NCBI GenBank assembly: GCA_016706405.1
Contig: JADJJT010000002.1
Span: forward strand, 1,302,001-1,366,000
Source: Sphingobacteriales bacterium
Lineage (GTDB): Bacteria > Bacteroidota > Bacteroidia > Chitinophagales > UBA2359
Direction: 5' to 3'
Length of the DNA stretch: 64,000 nucleotides
Part shown: positions 55,166-64,000 of the stretch, in pieces
Numbering within the stretch: position 1 is the stretch's first letter
Layout of the letters: the number at the start of each line of letters is the position of its first letter
Notes under the pieces: model-generated
Database searches by the model: none
What the model was told of the DNA's origin: nothing
Seen by the model: the letters and a program-made list of their open reading frames with translations, nothing else
Translations under genes and position numbers: made by a program

Positions 55166-55445
55166 AAAAATACAATTTTGGGATATGGTTGGTTATTAGG
55201 CTTGATGGCAATAATATTTGTTAAGGTTTTGTAAAATTAAAAATTACATGGCGGGGCGCAAATTTAAATCAAACTGTGGCGGTAAGCAAACAACTTGACT
55301 TAAGTGAAACAAAATACAAGGCCGCATGTTTTTAAGTTTGTTATTTATTTAAGTTTGATGAACGAAACAAGTGATGGTTTAGTATATTTTAGCTCCGGAA
55401 AAAATAGGCTGCCAATTATCTGTCAATTATTTAATCCGGATTTTC

Positions 55446-55453
55446 TATATTTG
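55446..55453 (+). promoter_or_regulatory. -7 element four bases before the HD phosphohydrolase ATG
   Basis: TATATTTG ends four bases before the ATG at 55458, the same spacing as at the methyltransferase gene. The mRNA is predicted to be leaderless or nearly so. Confidence 0.5.
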
Positions 55454-55457
55454 CCGT

Positions 55458-57611
55458 ATGAAAAAGTTTATCTCGTTGTTGGTTAACCGGCATATTTTTT
55501 CGTTTAGGTATTTATTGGTCTTGGTAATTATTATTTGGGTTACATTTTTGTACCCCCGGCGCAGTTTTCATTACGATTATGCTTTAGGCCAACCTTGGAA
55601 ATACGATGACCTTTATGCGCCGTTTAGTTATACCATAAAAAAAATGCCAGCACAAATAAAACGCGAAGAAGATGAATTATACAAAACCCTTCATACCTAT
55701 TATGCGGTAACTAATACCATGGCCGATTCGGTTTTTGCCCATTTAGTTGTCAATTTAAATAAAGATGGTGTATTTAGCAATTTAAAAATTAATCAGCGCG
55801 ACTCTACTAATTACCTGCGCACCAGCCAGCGCATATTAACTAACCTGTACCAGCGTGGAATTTACGAGCAAGCCCCCGCCGATTTTAATAAACCCGACTC
55901 GGTACTGCTAATATATGTACCACAAATTGGCCCCGACGGTGTTAAACGCTACCGAAAAGTTGAACCCAACCGCAACTACTACAAACGCAATAACGCCTGT
56001 GCTTATATAAGCGAGCAACAAGCCGCCAACATGCCCGACTCGGTTGGCCAGCAATTGCGCAACCGCATGTGTGGCCTGCTAATACCCAATTTAACTGTTG
56101 ATAGTGTTGTAACCCGTAAAATGCACGATGAGGCTTTAGCTGGTATAACCGAAGGAGCGGGTTACAAAGAAAAAGGCGAGTTAATTGTAGTACAAGGGCA
56201 AATAGTAAGCGAACAAATATTGCGCGAACTTGAATCGTTGCGGCAAAAATACGAGCAAATTGATACCGACAGGCGCGGCCACAACTCCGGATGGCTTAAA
56301 ACTTACGAAACAGATATTGGCTATTTTTTGGTAACTTTTATGTTGTTTGCCTTGCTTGTTTTATCGCTTCGTATTTTTAACGAGCGCGTATTTAAATATG
56401 CCCGCGAGCTAACATTTTTATTGCTAACCATTGTAATGTTTGTGTATGTATTGTTATATGTATATTATTTGGTCGAAGGAAATACAGGGCATCCGGCTTT
56501 ATATGTTTTGCCTTTCTGTTTTCCGGTAATTTTGATTAGCAACTTTTTTGGCCGGATGGTTGCCTATTTTTCGCACGTTGTATTGCTGTTTTTAGCCGGA
56601 TTTATGGCTCCGTTAGGCTTTGATTTTTTATTTGTTCAGTTTATAGCCGGATTAGTCGCTATTACTGTAAACGAGCGTATTTATTATTGGAACGATTTTA
56701 TTATTGCCGCTGCTTTAATTTTTGTAACCTATTGTACTTGCTACACCGGCGTTTCGCTTATGCGGCAAACCTTTGAACCGCCCGCTAATTTTCAGGTTTT
56801 AGGTTGGTTGGCTATTAACTCGCTCATTAATTTGGCAGCCTATCAATTACTACCTATTTTCGAAAAACTGTTTGGTTTTGTTAGCTCGCTAACCTTACTT
56901 GAACTTAGCGATTTAAATCGGGGCCTGCTTAAAAAACTCTACAATAAAGCACCCGGCACCTTTTCGCACAGCCTTAATGTAGCCAATTTAGCCGAAGCCG
57001 CCGCCCGCGAAATAGGGGCAAATCCACTAAAGGCAAAAACAGGTGCATTATACCACGATATTGGCAAAATGTACAAACCCATCTATTTTGTTGAAAACCA
57101 ACCAAAAGATATTAACCCCCACGAAGATTTAGCCCCCGAAGAAAGCGCACAAATTATTGTTGAACACGTTACCGAAGGTGTAGCCATTGCCCGCCGGCAC
57201 AAACTGCCAAATTTAATAATAGATTTTATACGAACCCACCACGGTACCACGCGCGTTGAATACTTTTACCAAAAACAACTAGGTATGGGAACCGACCGCG
57301 ATGACGACCGCTTTTTCCGCTACCCAGGCCCAGTGCCATACTCGCACGAAACGGCTATTGTAATGCTCGCCGACTCAGTTGAGGCTGCCTCGCGCGCGCT
57401 TAAAAGCCCCGATGAAGAAGAAATAAACAAATTAGTAGAACGACTCATTGACGAAAAAATTCAAGAAGACCAATTGGTTAATTGCCCACTTAGCTTCAAA
57501 GATTTAGTGCAAATTAAAAGAGTATTTAAAAAGCAGTTGCGCAGTATTCATCATGTACGCATTAGCTACCCTGTTTTAAACCAACCTGCCGAAGAAATAA
57601 ATTCACTGTAA
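55458..57611 (+). CDS. PgpH-like 7TM-HD phosphohydrolase
   Basis: 717 residues. One N-terminal membrane segment, an extracytoplasmic 7TMR-HDED-type domain (about 55-280), then seven membrane segments (about 290-480) and a cytoplasmic HD domain with the metal motif LYHDIGKMYKP (about 535), PHEDLAPEES and FIRTHHGTTRVEYFY. This is the arrangement of PgpH, which degrades cyclic di-AMP in Firmicutes. Whether it cleaves cyclic di-AMP here is inferred from homologues. It starts with a leaderless-looking promoter. Confidence 0.88.
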   Translation: MKKFISLLVNRHIFSFRYLLVLVIIIWVTFLYPRRSFHYDYALGQPWKYDDLYAPFSYTIKKMPAQIKREEDELYKTLHTYYAVTNTMADSVFAHLVVNLNKDGVFSNLKINQRDSTNYLRTSQRILTNLYQRGIYEQAPADFNKPDSVLLIYVPQIGPDGVKRYRKVEPNRNYYKRNNACAYISEQQAANMPDSVGQQLRNRMCGLLIPNLTVDSVVTRKMHDEALAGITEGAGYKEKGELIVVQGQIVSEQILRELESLRQKYEQIDTDRRGHNSGWLKTYETDIGYFLVTFMLFALLVLSLRIFNERVFKYARELTFLLLTIVMFVYVLLYVYYLVEGNTGHPALYVLPFCFPVILISNFFGRMVAYFSHVVLLFLAGFMAPLGFDFLFVQFIAGLVAITVNERIYYWNDFIIAAALIFVTYCTCYTGVSLMRQTFEPPANFQVLGWLAINSLINLAAYQLLPIFEKLFGFVSSLTLLELSDLNRGLLKKLYNKAPGTFSHSLNVANLAEAAAREIGANPLKAKTGALYHDIGKMYKPIYFVENQPKDINPHEDLAPEESAQIIVEHVTEGVAIARRHKLPNLIIDFIRTHHGTTRVEYFYQKQLGMGTDRDDDRFFRYPGPVPYSHETAIVMLADSVEAASRALKSPDEEEINKLVERLIDEKIQEDQLVNCPLSFKDLVQIKRVFKKQLRSIHHVRISYPVLNQPAEEINSL

Positions 57612-57666
57612 TTAATTATTGCAACGCCATAAATATTTGAACTGCCAACCGGCCAATCGACAAGTA

Positions 57667-57703
57667 TTTGTTGCCCGCCAACCAAACAAAACACGTACCT
57701 TTG
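57667..57703 (+). promoter_or_regulatory. Bacteroidetal promoter of lpdA
   Basis: TTTGTTG at 57667-57673 and TACCTTTG at 57696-57703 are 22 bases apart. The leader before the ATG at 57757 would be about 50 bases. Confidence 0.6.
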
Positions 57704-57756
57704 CCCTACAACTTTACTATATTAATTGTTTAATTATATAATACAATACAGCAAGT

Positions 57757-59160
57757 ATGTCGTATCAAGTTATTGTAATTGGTTCGGGGCCGGGCGGCTA
57801 TGTAGCGGCCATTCGTTGCGCACAGTTAGGCTTTAAAACAGCTATAATTGAAAAATACCCCAATTTAGGAGGCACTTGTTTAAATGTTGGGTGTATCCCT
57901 TCAAAAGCCCTGCTTGATAGTACTGAGCATTATTACAATGCTGCCCATCATTTTGCCGCCCACGGTATTGAGGTAGGGCAGTTAGGTGTAAATTTTCAAA
58001 CCATGGTGCAGCGCAAAGCAAAAGTGGTAACAGCCAACGCGCAGGGCGTAAAATTTTTAATGAAAAAAAACAAAATTGATGTTTTATCCGGATTGGCCTC
58101 GTTTGTAAATGCCAATACCATCCAAATTACCGCCGCCGATGGCAGTACCTCACAAATATCCGGAGAAAATATTATTATCGCTACCGGCTCTAAACCCTCG
58201 ACTTTACCCTTCATAACCATTGATAAACAGCGCATCATCACCTCAACCGAAGCTTTATCGCTGCCAACTTTGCCTAAAAGCATGGTGGTAATTGGTGGAG
58301 GTGTTATTGGTTGCGAATTAGGAAGCGTATATGCGCGCTTGGGCACTCAGGTTACTTTGGTTGAGTATATGGATAAATTAATTGCTTCAATGGATGCCGA
58401 CCTGAGTATAGCTTTAGAGCAAACACTTAAAAAAATAAATATCCGGATGGCATTAGGCCAGGGCGTTACCGCTGTTAAAACTACTAAAAATGGCGTCATA
58501 GTCGAAGCTAAAAACAATGCAACCAACGAAATTCTGGCTTACGAAGCCGAATATTGTTTAGTGGCTATTGGCCGGAGACCTTATACAGACGGCCTTGCCC
58601 TTGAAAATGCCGGATTAAAAACCGACGAGCGCGGACGCATACCTGTAAACGAACATTTACAAACAAACGTAGCCCATATTTATGCTATTGGCGATGTAGT
58701 TAAGGGCGCAATGTTGGCACATAAAGCCGAAGAAGAAGGAATATTTGTAGCCGAAACCATAGCCAAACAACAGCCACACATTAATTATTTGCTTATTCCG
58801 GGTGTTGTCTATACCTGGCCCGAAGTTGCCGCCGTAGGCTATACCGAAGCCGAGCTTAAAGCCGCAAACCGCCCTTACAAAACAGGCAATTTCCCGTTTA
58901 AAGCGAGTGGCCGCGCCCGCGCAAGTATGGACACTGATGGCTTTGTAAAAGTTTTGGCCGACACCCAAACCGACGAAATTTTAGGCGTACATATTATTGG
59001 CCCACGTGCCGCCGATATGATTGCCGAAGCAGTAGTGGCAATGGAATACCGCGCCGCCGCCGAAGATATTGCCCGCATTAGCCATGCCCACCCAACCTAT
59101 ACCGAAGCATTCCGCGAGGCTTGTTTAGCTGCCACTAATAACAGGGCTATCCATATTTAG
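57757..59160 (+). CDS. lpdA: Dihydrolipoyl dehydrogenase
   Basis: 467 residues, normal length. The FAD-dependent E3 component that reoxidises dihydrolipoamide with NAD+ in pyruvate and 2-oxoglutarate dehydrogenase and the glycine-cleavage system. Marks: VIGSGPGGYVAAIRCAQLG (FAD), GGTCLNVGCIPSKALL (redox disulfide), GGGVIGCELGSVYARLG (NAD), YAIGDV, and HAHPTYTEAFREA at the dimer-interface His. No E1 or E2 gene is adjacent, so it may serve several complexes. Confidence 0.95.
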   Translation: MSYQVIVIGSGPGGYVAAIRCAQLGFKTAIIEKYPNLGGTCLNVGCIPSKALLDSTEHYYNAAHHFAAHGIEVGQLGVNFQTMVQRKAKVVTANAQGVKFLMKKNKIDVLSGLASFVNANTIQITAADGSTSQISGENIIIATGSKPSTLPFITIDKQRIITSTEALSLPTLPKSMVVIGGGVIGCELGSVYARLGTQVTLVEYMDKLIASMDADLSIALEQTLKKINIRMALGQGVTAVKTTKNGVIVEAKNNATNEILAYEAEYCLVAIGRRPYTDGLALENAGLKTDERGRIPVNEHLQTNVAHIYAIGDVVKGAMLAHKAEEEGIFVAETIAKQQPHINYLLIPGVVYTWPEVAAVGYTEAELKAANRPYKTGNFPFKASGRARASMDTDGFVKVLADTQTDEILGVHIIGPRAADMIAEAVVAMEYRAAAEDIARISHAHPTYTEAFREACLAATNNRAIHI

Positions 59161-59260
59161 ATTTATCAAACATTGAGAAGAAGAGAAGACGTAGCAACCA
59201 ATGAATGAAAAAGTATAGTCTTACAGTCAGAAAATATATTATTCAAAAAACAAAAGAAAA

Positions 59261-59718
59261 ATGAAAATAAACATTCAATCAAGTATTTTATTTTTAGTCA
59301 TCCTTTCTACTTTGCTTGCCTGTAATAAAAATGAAAACCCACTCATCAATCAGGCAAATATGTGGGATTGTCATCATAAAACAACATGGGATTCACTGAA
59401 AATAAAAAAAAAACTTTAATAGGCGAATGGACGTGGGAATACTTTACTTGTTCTGAAGAACCAGATACCAATAAAACTGAATTTAAAGGCTTGACAATTG
59501 AGTTTAGGCCAGATAACACCTTGGATATGAAGAAAAATGGACAAACAACGCAAACATCAAATTGGAAAGTTGTTGATGGCGATGCTGATTTATTTGCAAT
59601 AAATGTTGCCCCAAGCGTATTTCAACTTCACGGACAAATTTTATTTTGCTGCGGAAGGGTAGAATTTAATAATAGTATCCTTGATGGGTGCGATAACTAC
59701 TTCAAAAGAAAAGAATAA
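59261..59718 (+). CDS. Small lipocalin-like lipoprotein, frameshifted at a poly-A run
   Basis: The frame from the ATG at 59261 encodes a signal with lipobox LLAC and runs to a stop just after ten A (59404-59413). The neighbouring frame (from 59386) continues with LIGEWTWEYFTCSEEPDTNK and ends KRKE at 59718. Joining them at the A run, with one base added or a -1 slip, gives one lipoprotein of about 151 residues. It resembles in plan the lipocalin-like protein at 7536 (LIGxW near the start). A slip of polymerase or ribosome on ten A could rescue it; a sequencing error is also possible. Confidence 0.6.
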
Positions 59719-60070
59719 AAAAAACAAGCCTGCAATAAGATACAACTGCTTGCGCTACCTATGCGGCGCACAACGGTTCCACCATATAGCCAACCTCACC
59801 ACAACAACGGTAATTGTTTTTTTGCCTTGGTAGCTTTTGTTTTGCCGCCCGGTTTAACTGTTACTGTGGCTTTAAATATTCATCTCCTTGGTATTAATTA
59901 AGGCGTGCTTTAGAGATTAATTTTTTATGAAATTGGGTGAATTCTTAGAAAAATTGCCCCTTAAATGTGTAAATTTGTGCTAAATTTAAGTTAAGCTCAA
60001 ACCACATAAAACTATTTTTTTGCGTTCTTTTATTTGTATTAAAACTTGCCTTGTAAAAAAGTTTGAAAAT
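59719..60070. other. Intergenic region, possible decayed reading frame
   Basis: Mostly noncoding. On the reverse strand around 59760-59850 a stretch reading NYRCCGEVGYMVEPLCAA ends at a stop and may be an old gene end; a 47-codon forward frame over the same bases is probably chance. A -7 element TAAATTTG lies at 59970-59977, about 93 bases before the giant gene, with no well-placed -33. Confidence 0.3.
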
Positions 60071-63000
60071 ATGTATATACGTTGTTTTACAATTTTTTTA
60101 ATGATTTGTTGTAGCTTGCCTGCTACAGTATTTGCTCAATTCACCGGCACTGCCCCTTATTGCCACGAGCGGGGTGGCCTTATCCTAAACGAAATATCAA
60201 ATATGGGTGCATCGGGGCAAGATGAATACTTTGAATTAATTGTAATGCCCGACCCCAACAACCCAACAGCTAATATAAATATTTCCGGATGGATAATTGA
60301 CGACAACAATTATCCGGGCAGCGGAGTAGGCACAGCAACCGGATATTTAGCCTTTGGCGATTGTTATACCTCTGTACCCCCCGGCTCAATATTAGTAGTT
60401 TACGACAGCACCAACCCCAATGCTGCCCTTCCGGCAGACGACCCCACCGACAGCAATTCCGACAATGTTTATATTATACCCGATAATAGTACTTGTATGT
60501 TTAAATGCTCAAGCAACCCCAATACAAGCAGCAGCGAATATTGCCCCTGTACGGGCGGCTTGAACCCCGGCGGCTCGTGGGTGCTTGGTATGCGCAATCA
60601 AGGCGATTTAGCACAGGTACGCAACCCTGACGAGGTTTTTATACATGGCATCCATTGGGGCGATGTTGGCCTCGGCGATTTAGTTGTAGCCGACCCTAAT
60701 CTTATCTATTTTTCGGGCAATTCAGGTGGCAAAGTTTTTATGTTTAACGACGGCGATTATGGTGACGATGCCAACTGGACGGAAAGCAACCTAACCACCG
60801 ACCAAACGCCCGGTGCCTACAACAATGCCACCAACCAAGGATTTATAACCAACATATTGGCCGACCCTGCCGCTTATTGCCAAGGCGATATTGCCTACCC
60901 TTGTAAAGCCGATGCGGGCGACCTTACGCCACCCACCGGAGAAACAAACGGCTTTACCATTTGCCAGGGGCAAGATAAACCCGCCTTTGGCCACAACTAT
61001 GCCGCACCCGACGAAGACGACCCAGGCGCAGGCTACTCGTATATTTATGTGCTCTCAAAAAACACCGCTCCTTATCTTATTTTAGGGCTGTCAACTACCG
61101 GCGATTTTGACCTTTCAACCCTGCCTTTTGGCACTTACTATATTTGGGGCTTGTCTGTTAAAAATAGCGACCTTACCGCAAACGGCTATGCCAATATTAC
61201 AGATTACGCAGACGGGTTTGCCAACGTAAATACCCTTTTAGCCGATGAGGTTGAATGTGGATTTTGTAGCGATTTAGACAATAAAGATGATGCCGGAAAC
61301 ATCATGAGTTTCAATGTAATTTCGCCAATTTTAGCTTCAAGTGCACCAAATTCTATTTGCTTGGGCGAGTCGGCAACTATTATTTTAACACTCGAAGACG
61401 GGGCAACCGTAACGTGGTCGCCCGGCGGAGAAACAGATACGAGTATTACCATAACGCCCACCACTACTACCACCTATACTGCAACAGTTGTAAGCCTAAC
61501 CTGTCCCACGGTAACAATGAATTTTACGGTTGCAGTAGAAAACTGCAGTGGAGAATATTGTCCTGACTTTGATATTTCCGGAAGCACCGCAACAAATACC
61601 ACCTATTGTATGCCCGCCGGAGGCAATGTAAATCTTTGTTTTGCCGGAACCGACCTGCCTCCAGGTGGCGAAATCAAATGGTTTTATAGCGACACTCTGC
61701 TTGCCGACCCAACACAAGGTAACTTAATTACCACCTTAGATATTCCGGAATCGGTAACAACATCCGGAGATGTTTTTTGGGATTTTGGCACAGGTGCGGG
61801 CACATCCGGCTCAGGTGGGCCAGCAGGTACTTCATCTGATATTACCAAAGCCACAGGCAATACAGCCGTCCGCAATAACCCGGGAACTTATTGGGGGGTT
61901 ACACCCAACGGAACCTGCGGAGACGGTGTAAGCGAACAATATCTAAACGCAAATACTTGGAACAACACAACCCTTGCGCAAGCTATTGCAGCAGGCCGTT
62001 ATTACGAAGTTTGTGTTACAGCCGATGCTGCCTGCGATTTGCGCATTACCAATATTAGTTTATCCTATGGTAGCTCTACTACCGGACCAACCAGTATGAG
62101 CGTTTTAACCTCTGACGATGGATTTACCAACCCGATTGGCTCGTCTATTGGCTTTGCCACCTTAACCTGCCATAGTATTTCTTTCCCTGTACCAAATCAT
62201 TTGGTGCAAAGTGGGCAACAATATTGTGTTCGGGTATATGCTTATAATACTTCTAATATTACAGGTACTTTCCGGATTGATGATGTGGACCTTGATTGGA
62301 ACTCGGTTTGCCCACCCAATTACGATGGCGATTTTGGCTGTACCACCTTTACTTTGCCCACAGACGATACCATGTGTGGCAAATCCTATTATTTTACGGC
62401 GGCAGTTAGCCCTTTTTCCGATAATTGTTTGGGCGGCTCACCCGAACCCGACCCCTATACCGACCCAATTCAAATAAATATCTCGTGCCCACAGGTACAA
62501 GGGGTTATTACCAATATCCTTTGTAATGGGCAAGGTAATGGTAGCATTGATTTGACCGTTACTGGCGGCGTTGGCCCGTATAATTTTACTTGGGCAGGCC
62601 CCGAACCCATAGGCAATATTGAAGACCCAACCAATTTAATTGCAGGCACTTATAATGTAACTGTTACCGAAACAGCATCGGGGGCGGGGTGCACAACCAC
62701 CGGAACTTATACTATTACGCAGCCTGCTGCTTTAACGGCTTCATTGGTTAGTACTGCCGTTGATACTTGCGGTTTGGGTAATGGTGCTATTATTGTAACC
62801 GCTACAGGTGGTACAGAAGAGTACAGTTTTTCGATTGATAATATTGCCTATCAACCAAGTCCGGAGTTTTATAATTTAAATGCCGGAACCTATACTATTT
62901 GGGTGGACGATGCCAATGGGTGCGGTCCCATTCAGGTATCCGGAATTAATATTACAGCAACCCCAGTTCCGGATTTAAGTTTATCCGGAGCGGCCCCTGA

Positions 63001-64000
63001 AATATGCAACGGCAACGCATTCGATTTAACAACCCTCAATATAGCAGATGCCAACAGTACCTCCGGAACTATTAGTTGGCATAGCGGTACCCCGGCAAAT
63101 GCGGGCAACCAGCTTGCAAGCACAACGGTGTCGCCCACAAGCACTACTACCTATTACGCACTTAAAACTACAACGCCTTACGGATGTACCGATGAATTAG
63201 CTGTTACCTTAACTGTTCACCCCAATCCTACAGCTAATATTACCCCCGACCCTGCCGAAATTTGCCAAGGGGGCACGATTAATTTTAACGGAAATCCATC
63301 GGGTGGCTCGGGAATTTATAATACCCACGTTTGGACGGGTAGCGGAACTGTATTTTTATCAGCTACAAATATCGTAAATCCTGTTTTTACGGCTACGACC
63401 TCCGGAAGTTTTACGCTTACCTACACCGTTACCGACAGCGAGGGCTGCACGGCATCCGACAATATTGCGGTAACGGTAAACGCCGCTCCTACAGCTGCCA
63501 TTACCCCCGACCCTGCCGAAATTTGCCAAGGGGGTACGATTAATTTTAACGGAAACCCATCGGGTGGCTCCGGAATTTATACCACCCACGTTTGGACGGG
63601 TAGCGGAACTGTATTTTTATCAGCTACAAATATCGTAAATCCTGTTTTTACAGCTACGGCCTCCGGAAGTTTTACGCTTACCTACACGGTTACCGACAGC
63701 GAGGGCTGCACGGCATCCGACAATATTACGGTAACGGTAAATGCTGCTCCTACAGCTAATATTACCCCCGACCCTGCCGAAATTTGCCAAGGGGGCACGA
63801 TTAATTTTAACGGAAACCCATCGGGCGGCTCGGGAATTTATACCACCCACGTTTGGACGGGTAGCGGAACTGTATTTTTATCAGCTACAAATATCGTAAA
63901 TCCTGTTTTTACGGCTACGACCTCCGGAAGTTTTACACTTACCTACACGGTTACCGACAGCGAGGGCTGCACGGCATCCGACAATATTACGGTAACGGTA
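60071..64000 (+). CDS. Giant secreted repeat protein, 3' end outside window
   Basis: The frame is open for all 1310 codons to the window edge. A signal peptide (MICCSLPATVFAQ) is followed by a lamin-tail-like domain (about 37-260: GGLILNEISNMGASGQDEYF and the later INISGWIIDDNNYPGSG), several Ig-like domains with ASSAPNSICLGESATIILT, two SprB-like repeats (about 815-960: VQGVITNILCNGQGNGSIDL, GAIIVTATGGTEEYSFSIDN), and then PKD-like 87-residue repeats from about residue 1057. The composition, rich in Thr, Asn and Gly, fits a surface adhesin, secreted probably by the type IX system; a sorting domain would lie beyond the edge. Confidence 0.8.
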   Translation, partial: MYIRCFTIFLMICCSLPATVFAQFTGTAPYCHERGGLILNEISNMGASGQDEYFELIVMPDPNNPTANINISGWIIDDNNYPGSGVGTATGYLAFGDCYTSVPPGSILVVYDSTNPNAALPADDPTDSNSDNVYIIPDNSTCMFKCSSNPNTSSSEYCPCTGGLNPGGSWVLGMRNQGDLAQVRNPDEVFIHGIHWGDVGLGDLVVADPNLIYFSGNSGGKVFMFNDGDYGDDANWTESNLTTDQTPGAYNNATNQGFITNILADPAAYCQGDIAYPCKADAGDLTPPTGETNGFTICQGQDKPAFGHNYAAPDEDDPGAGYSYIYVLSKNTAPYLILGLSTTGDFDLSTLPFGTYYIWGLSVKNSDLTANGYANITDYADGFANVNTLLADEVECGFCSDLDNKDDAGNIMSFNVISPILASSAPNSICLGESATIILTLEDGATVTWSPGGETDTSITITPTTTTTYTATVVSLTCPTVTMNFTVAVENCSGEYCPDFDISGSTATNTTYCMPAGGNVNLCFAGTDLPPGGEIKWFYSDTLLADPTQGNLITTLDIPESVTTSGDVFWDFGTGAGTSGSGGPAGTSSDITKATGNTAVRNNPGTYWGVTPNGTCGDGVSEQYLNANTWNNTTLAQAIAAGRYYEVCVTADAACDLRITNISLSYGSSTTGPTSMSVLTSDDGFTNPIGSSIGFATLTCHSISFPVPNHLVQSGQQYCVRVYAYNTSNITGTFRIDDVDLDWNSVCPPNYDGDFGCTTFTLPTDDTMCGKSYYFTAAVSPFSDNCLGGSPEPDPYTDPIQINISCPQVQGVITNILCNGQGNGSIDLTVTGGVGPYNFTWAGPEPIGNIEDPTNLIAGTYNVTVTETASGAGCTTTGTYTITQPAALTASLVSTAVDTCGLGNGAIIVTATGGTEEYSFSIDNIAYQPSPEFYNLNAGTYTIWVDDANGCGPIQVSGINITATPVPDLSLSGAAPEICNGNAFDLTTLNIADANSTSGTISWHSGTPANAGNQLASTTVSPTSTTTYYALKTTTPYGCTDELAVTLTVHPNPTANITPDPAEICQGGTINFNGNPSGGSGIYNTHVWTGSGTVFLSATNIVNPVFTATTSGSFTLTYTVTDSEGCTASDNIAVTVNAAPTAAITPDPAEICQGGTINFNGNPSGGSGIYTTHVWTGSGTVFLSATNIVNPVFTATASGSFTLTYTVTDSEGCTASDNITVTVNAAPTANITPDPAEICQGGTINFNGNPSGGSGIYTTHVWTGSGTVFLSATNIVNPVFTATTSGSFTLTYTVTDSEGCTASDNITVTV
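63239..64000 (+). repeat. Tandem 261-bp repeats in the giant gene
   Basis: Copies start at 63239, 63500 and 63761 (the last is cut by the edge), a period of exactly 261 bases or 87 codons. The first two differ at roughly 14 positions by hand comparison. Each encodes one PKD/Ig-like domain starting ITPDPAEICQGGTINFNGNP. Confidence 0.92.

Larger units (their letters stand above)
925..63928. repeat. Dispersed palindrome TCCGGA / ATCCGGAT, about 108 copies
   Basis: By hand count TCCGGA occurs about 108 times across the window, about 31 of them as ATCCGGAT. About a third lie in intergenic DNA, though that is only around a seventh of the window. In genes it appears in all reading frames (Ser-Gly, Ile-Arg, Tyr-Pro-Asp and others), so it is not a coding motif. 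Counts may be off by a few. Confidence 0.85.

Noticed and set aside
59761..59901. 47-codon forward frame in the gap before the giant gene
   Set aside because: No start signal and residue mix unlike a real protein; the reverse strand over the same bases looks more like an old gene end.
63359..63850. Two near-identical reverse-strand frames of 76 codons
   Set aside because: They are shadows of the 261-bp tandem repeats of the giant gene on the other strand.

Overview
The window is chromosomal DNA of a member of the Bacteroidota, probably a Saprospiraceae/Chitinophagales-like lineage. The evidence is several secreted proteins with type IX secretion (T9SS) C-terminal sorting domains, a PorP/SprF-like T9SS protein, SprB and PKD repeats, a DUF1800/DUF1501 pair, bacteroidetal -7 promoter elements (TAnnTTTG) and AT-rich spacers without strong Shine-Dalgarno sites. 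Base composition looks moderately AT-rich. I saw no rRNA, tRNA, CRISPR array, phage or transposase gene. Layout: 1-7,000 holds lipoproteins, a HEAT-like protein, a LysE-type exporter, the DUF1800-DUF1501 pair and a DUF1573 lipoprotein. 7,000-14,500 holds an LptF/LptG permease, an AI-2E-type permease, a lysyl-oxidase-like T9SS cargo and a PKD/SprB T9SS cargo. 14,700-28,400 is mostly metabolism: ornithine aminotransferase, ComEC, an ABC-F ATPase, uridine kinase, a transketolase N-terminal half, DUF4350/DUF4129, an AhpD-like protein, glutaryl-CoA dehydrogenase, FolB, a GNAT enzyme and a 2OG-Fe(II) oxygenase. 28,450-39,500 has a large Asp-box propeller protein, Hsp20, FolC, an RlmI-like methyltransferase, CcmB, a phosphopantetheinyl transferase and an esterase with FN3 and dockerin-like modules. 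40,000-64,000 has a YncE-like lipoprotein, a frameshifted recG, a gutted T9SS pseudogene, a methyltransferase, YchF, a TMTC-like TPR membrane protein, PorP/SprF, a TolB-like/outer-membrane-barrel gene split by a frameshift, a PgpH-like HD phosphohydrolase, dihydrolipoyl dehydrogenase, a frameshifted lipoprotein, and the start of a giant repeat-rich secreted protein that runs off the right edge. How they fit together: most genes are housekeeping or cell-envelope functions. The recurring theme is export: LptF/G, PorP/SprF, and cargo proteins carrying Sec or Tat-like N-termini with T9SS C-termini. The most unusual signal belongs to no gene. The palindrome TCCGGA, often extended to ATCCGGAT, occurs about 108 times by hand count in 64 kb, roughly ten times what composition predicts, in coding and noncoding DNA alike. 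Other structure outside the genes: a small family of intergenic inverted-repeat elements, promoter elements placed so close to start codons that the mRNAs look leaderless, and three genes broken by one-base shifts, two of them at long homopolymers.
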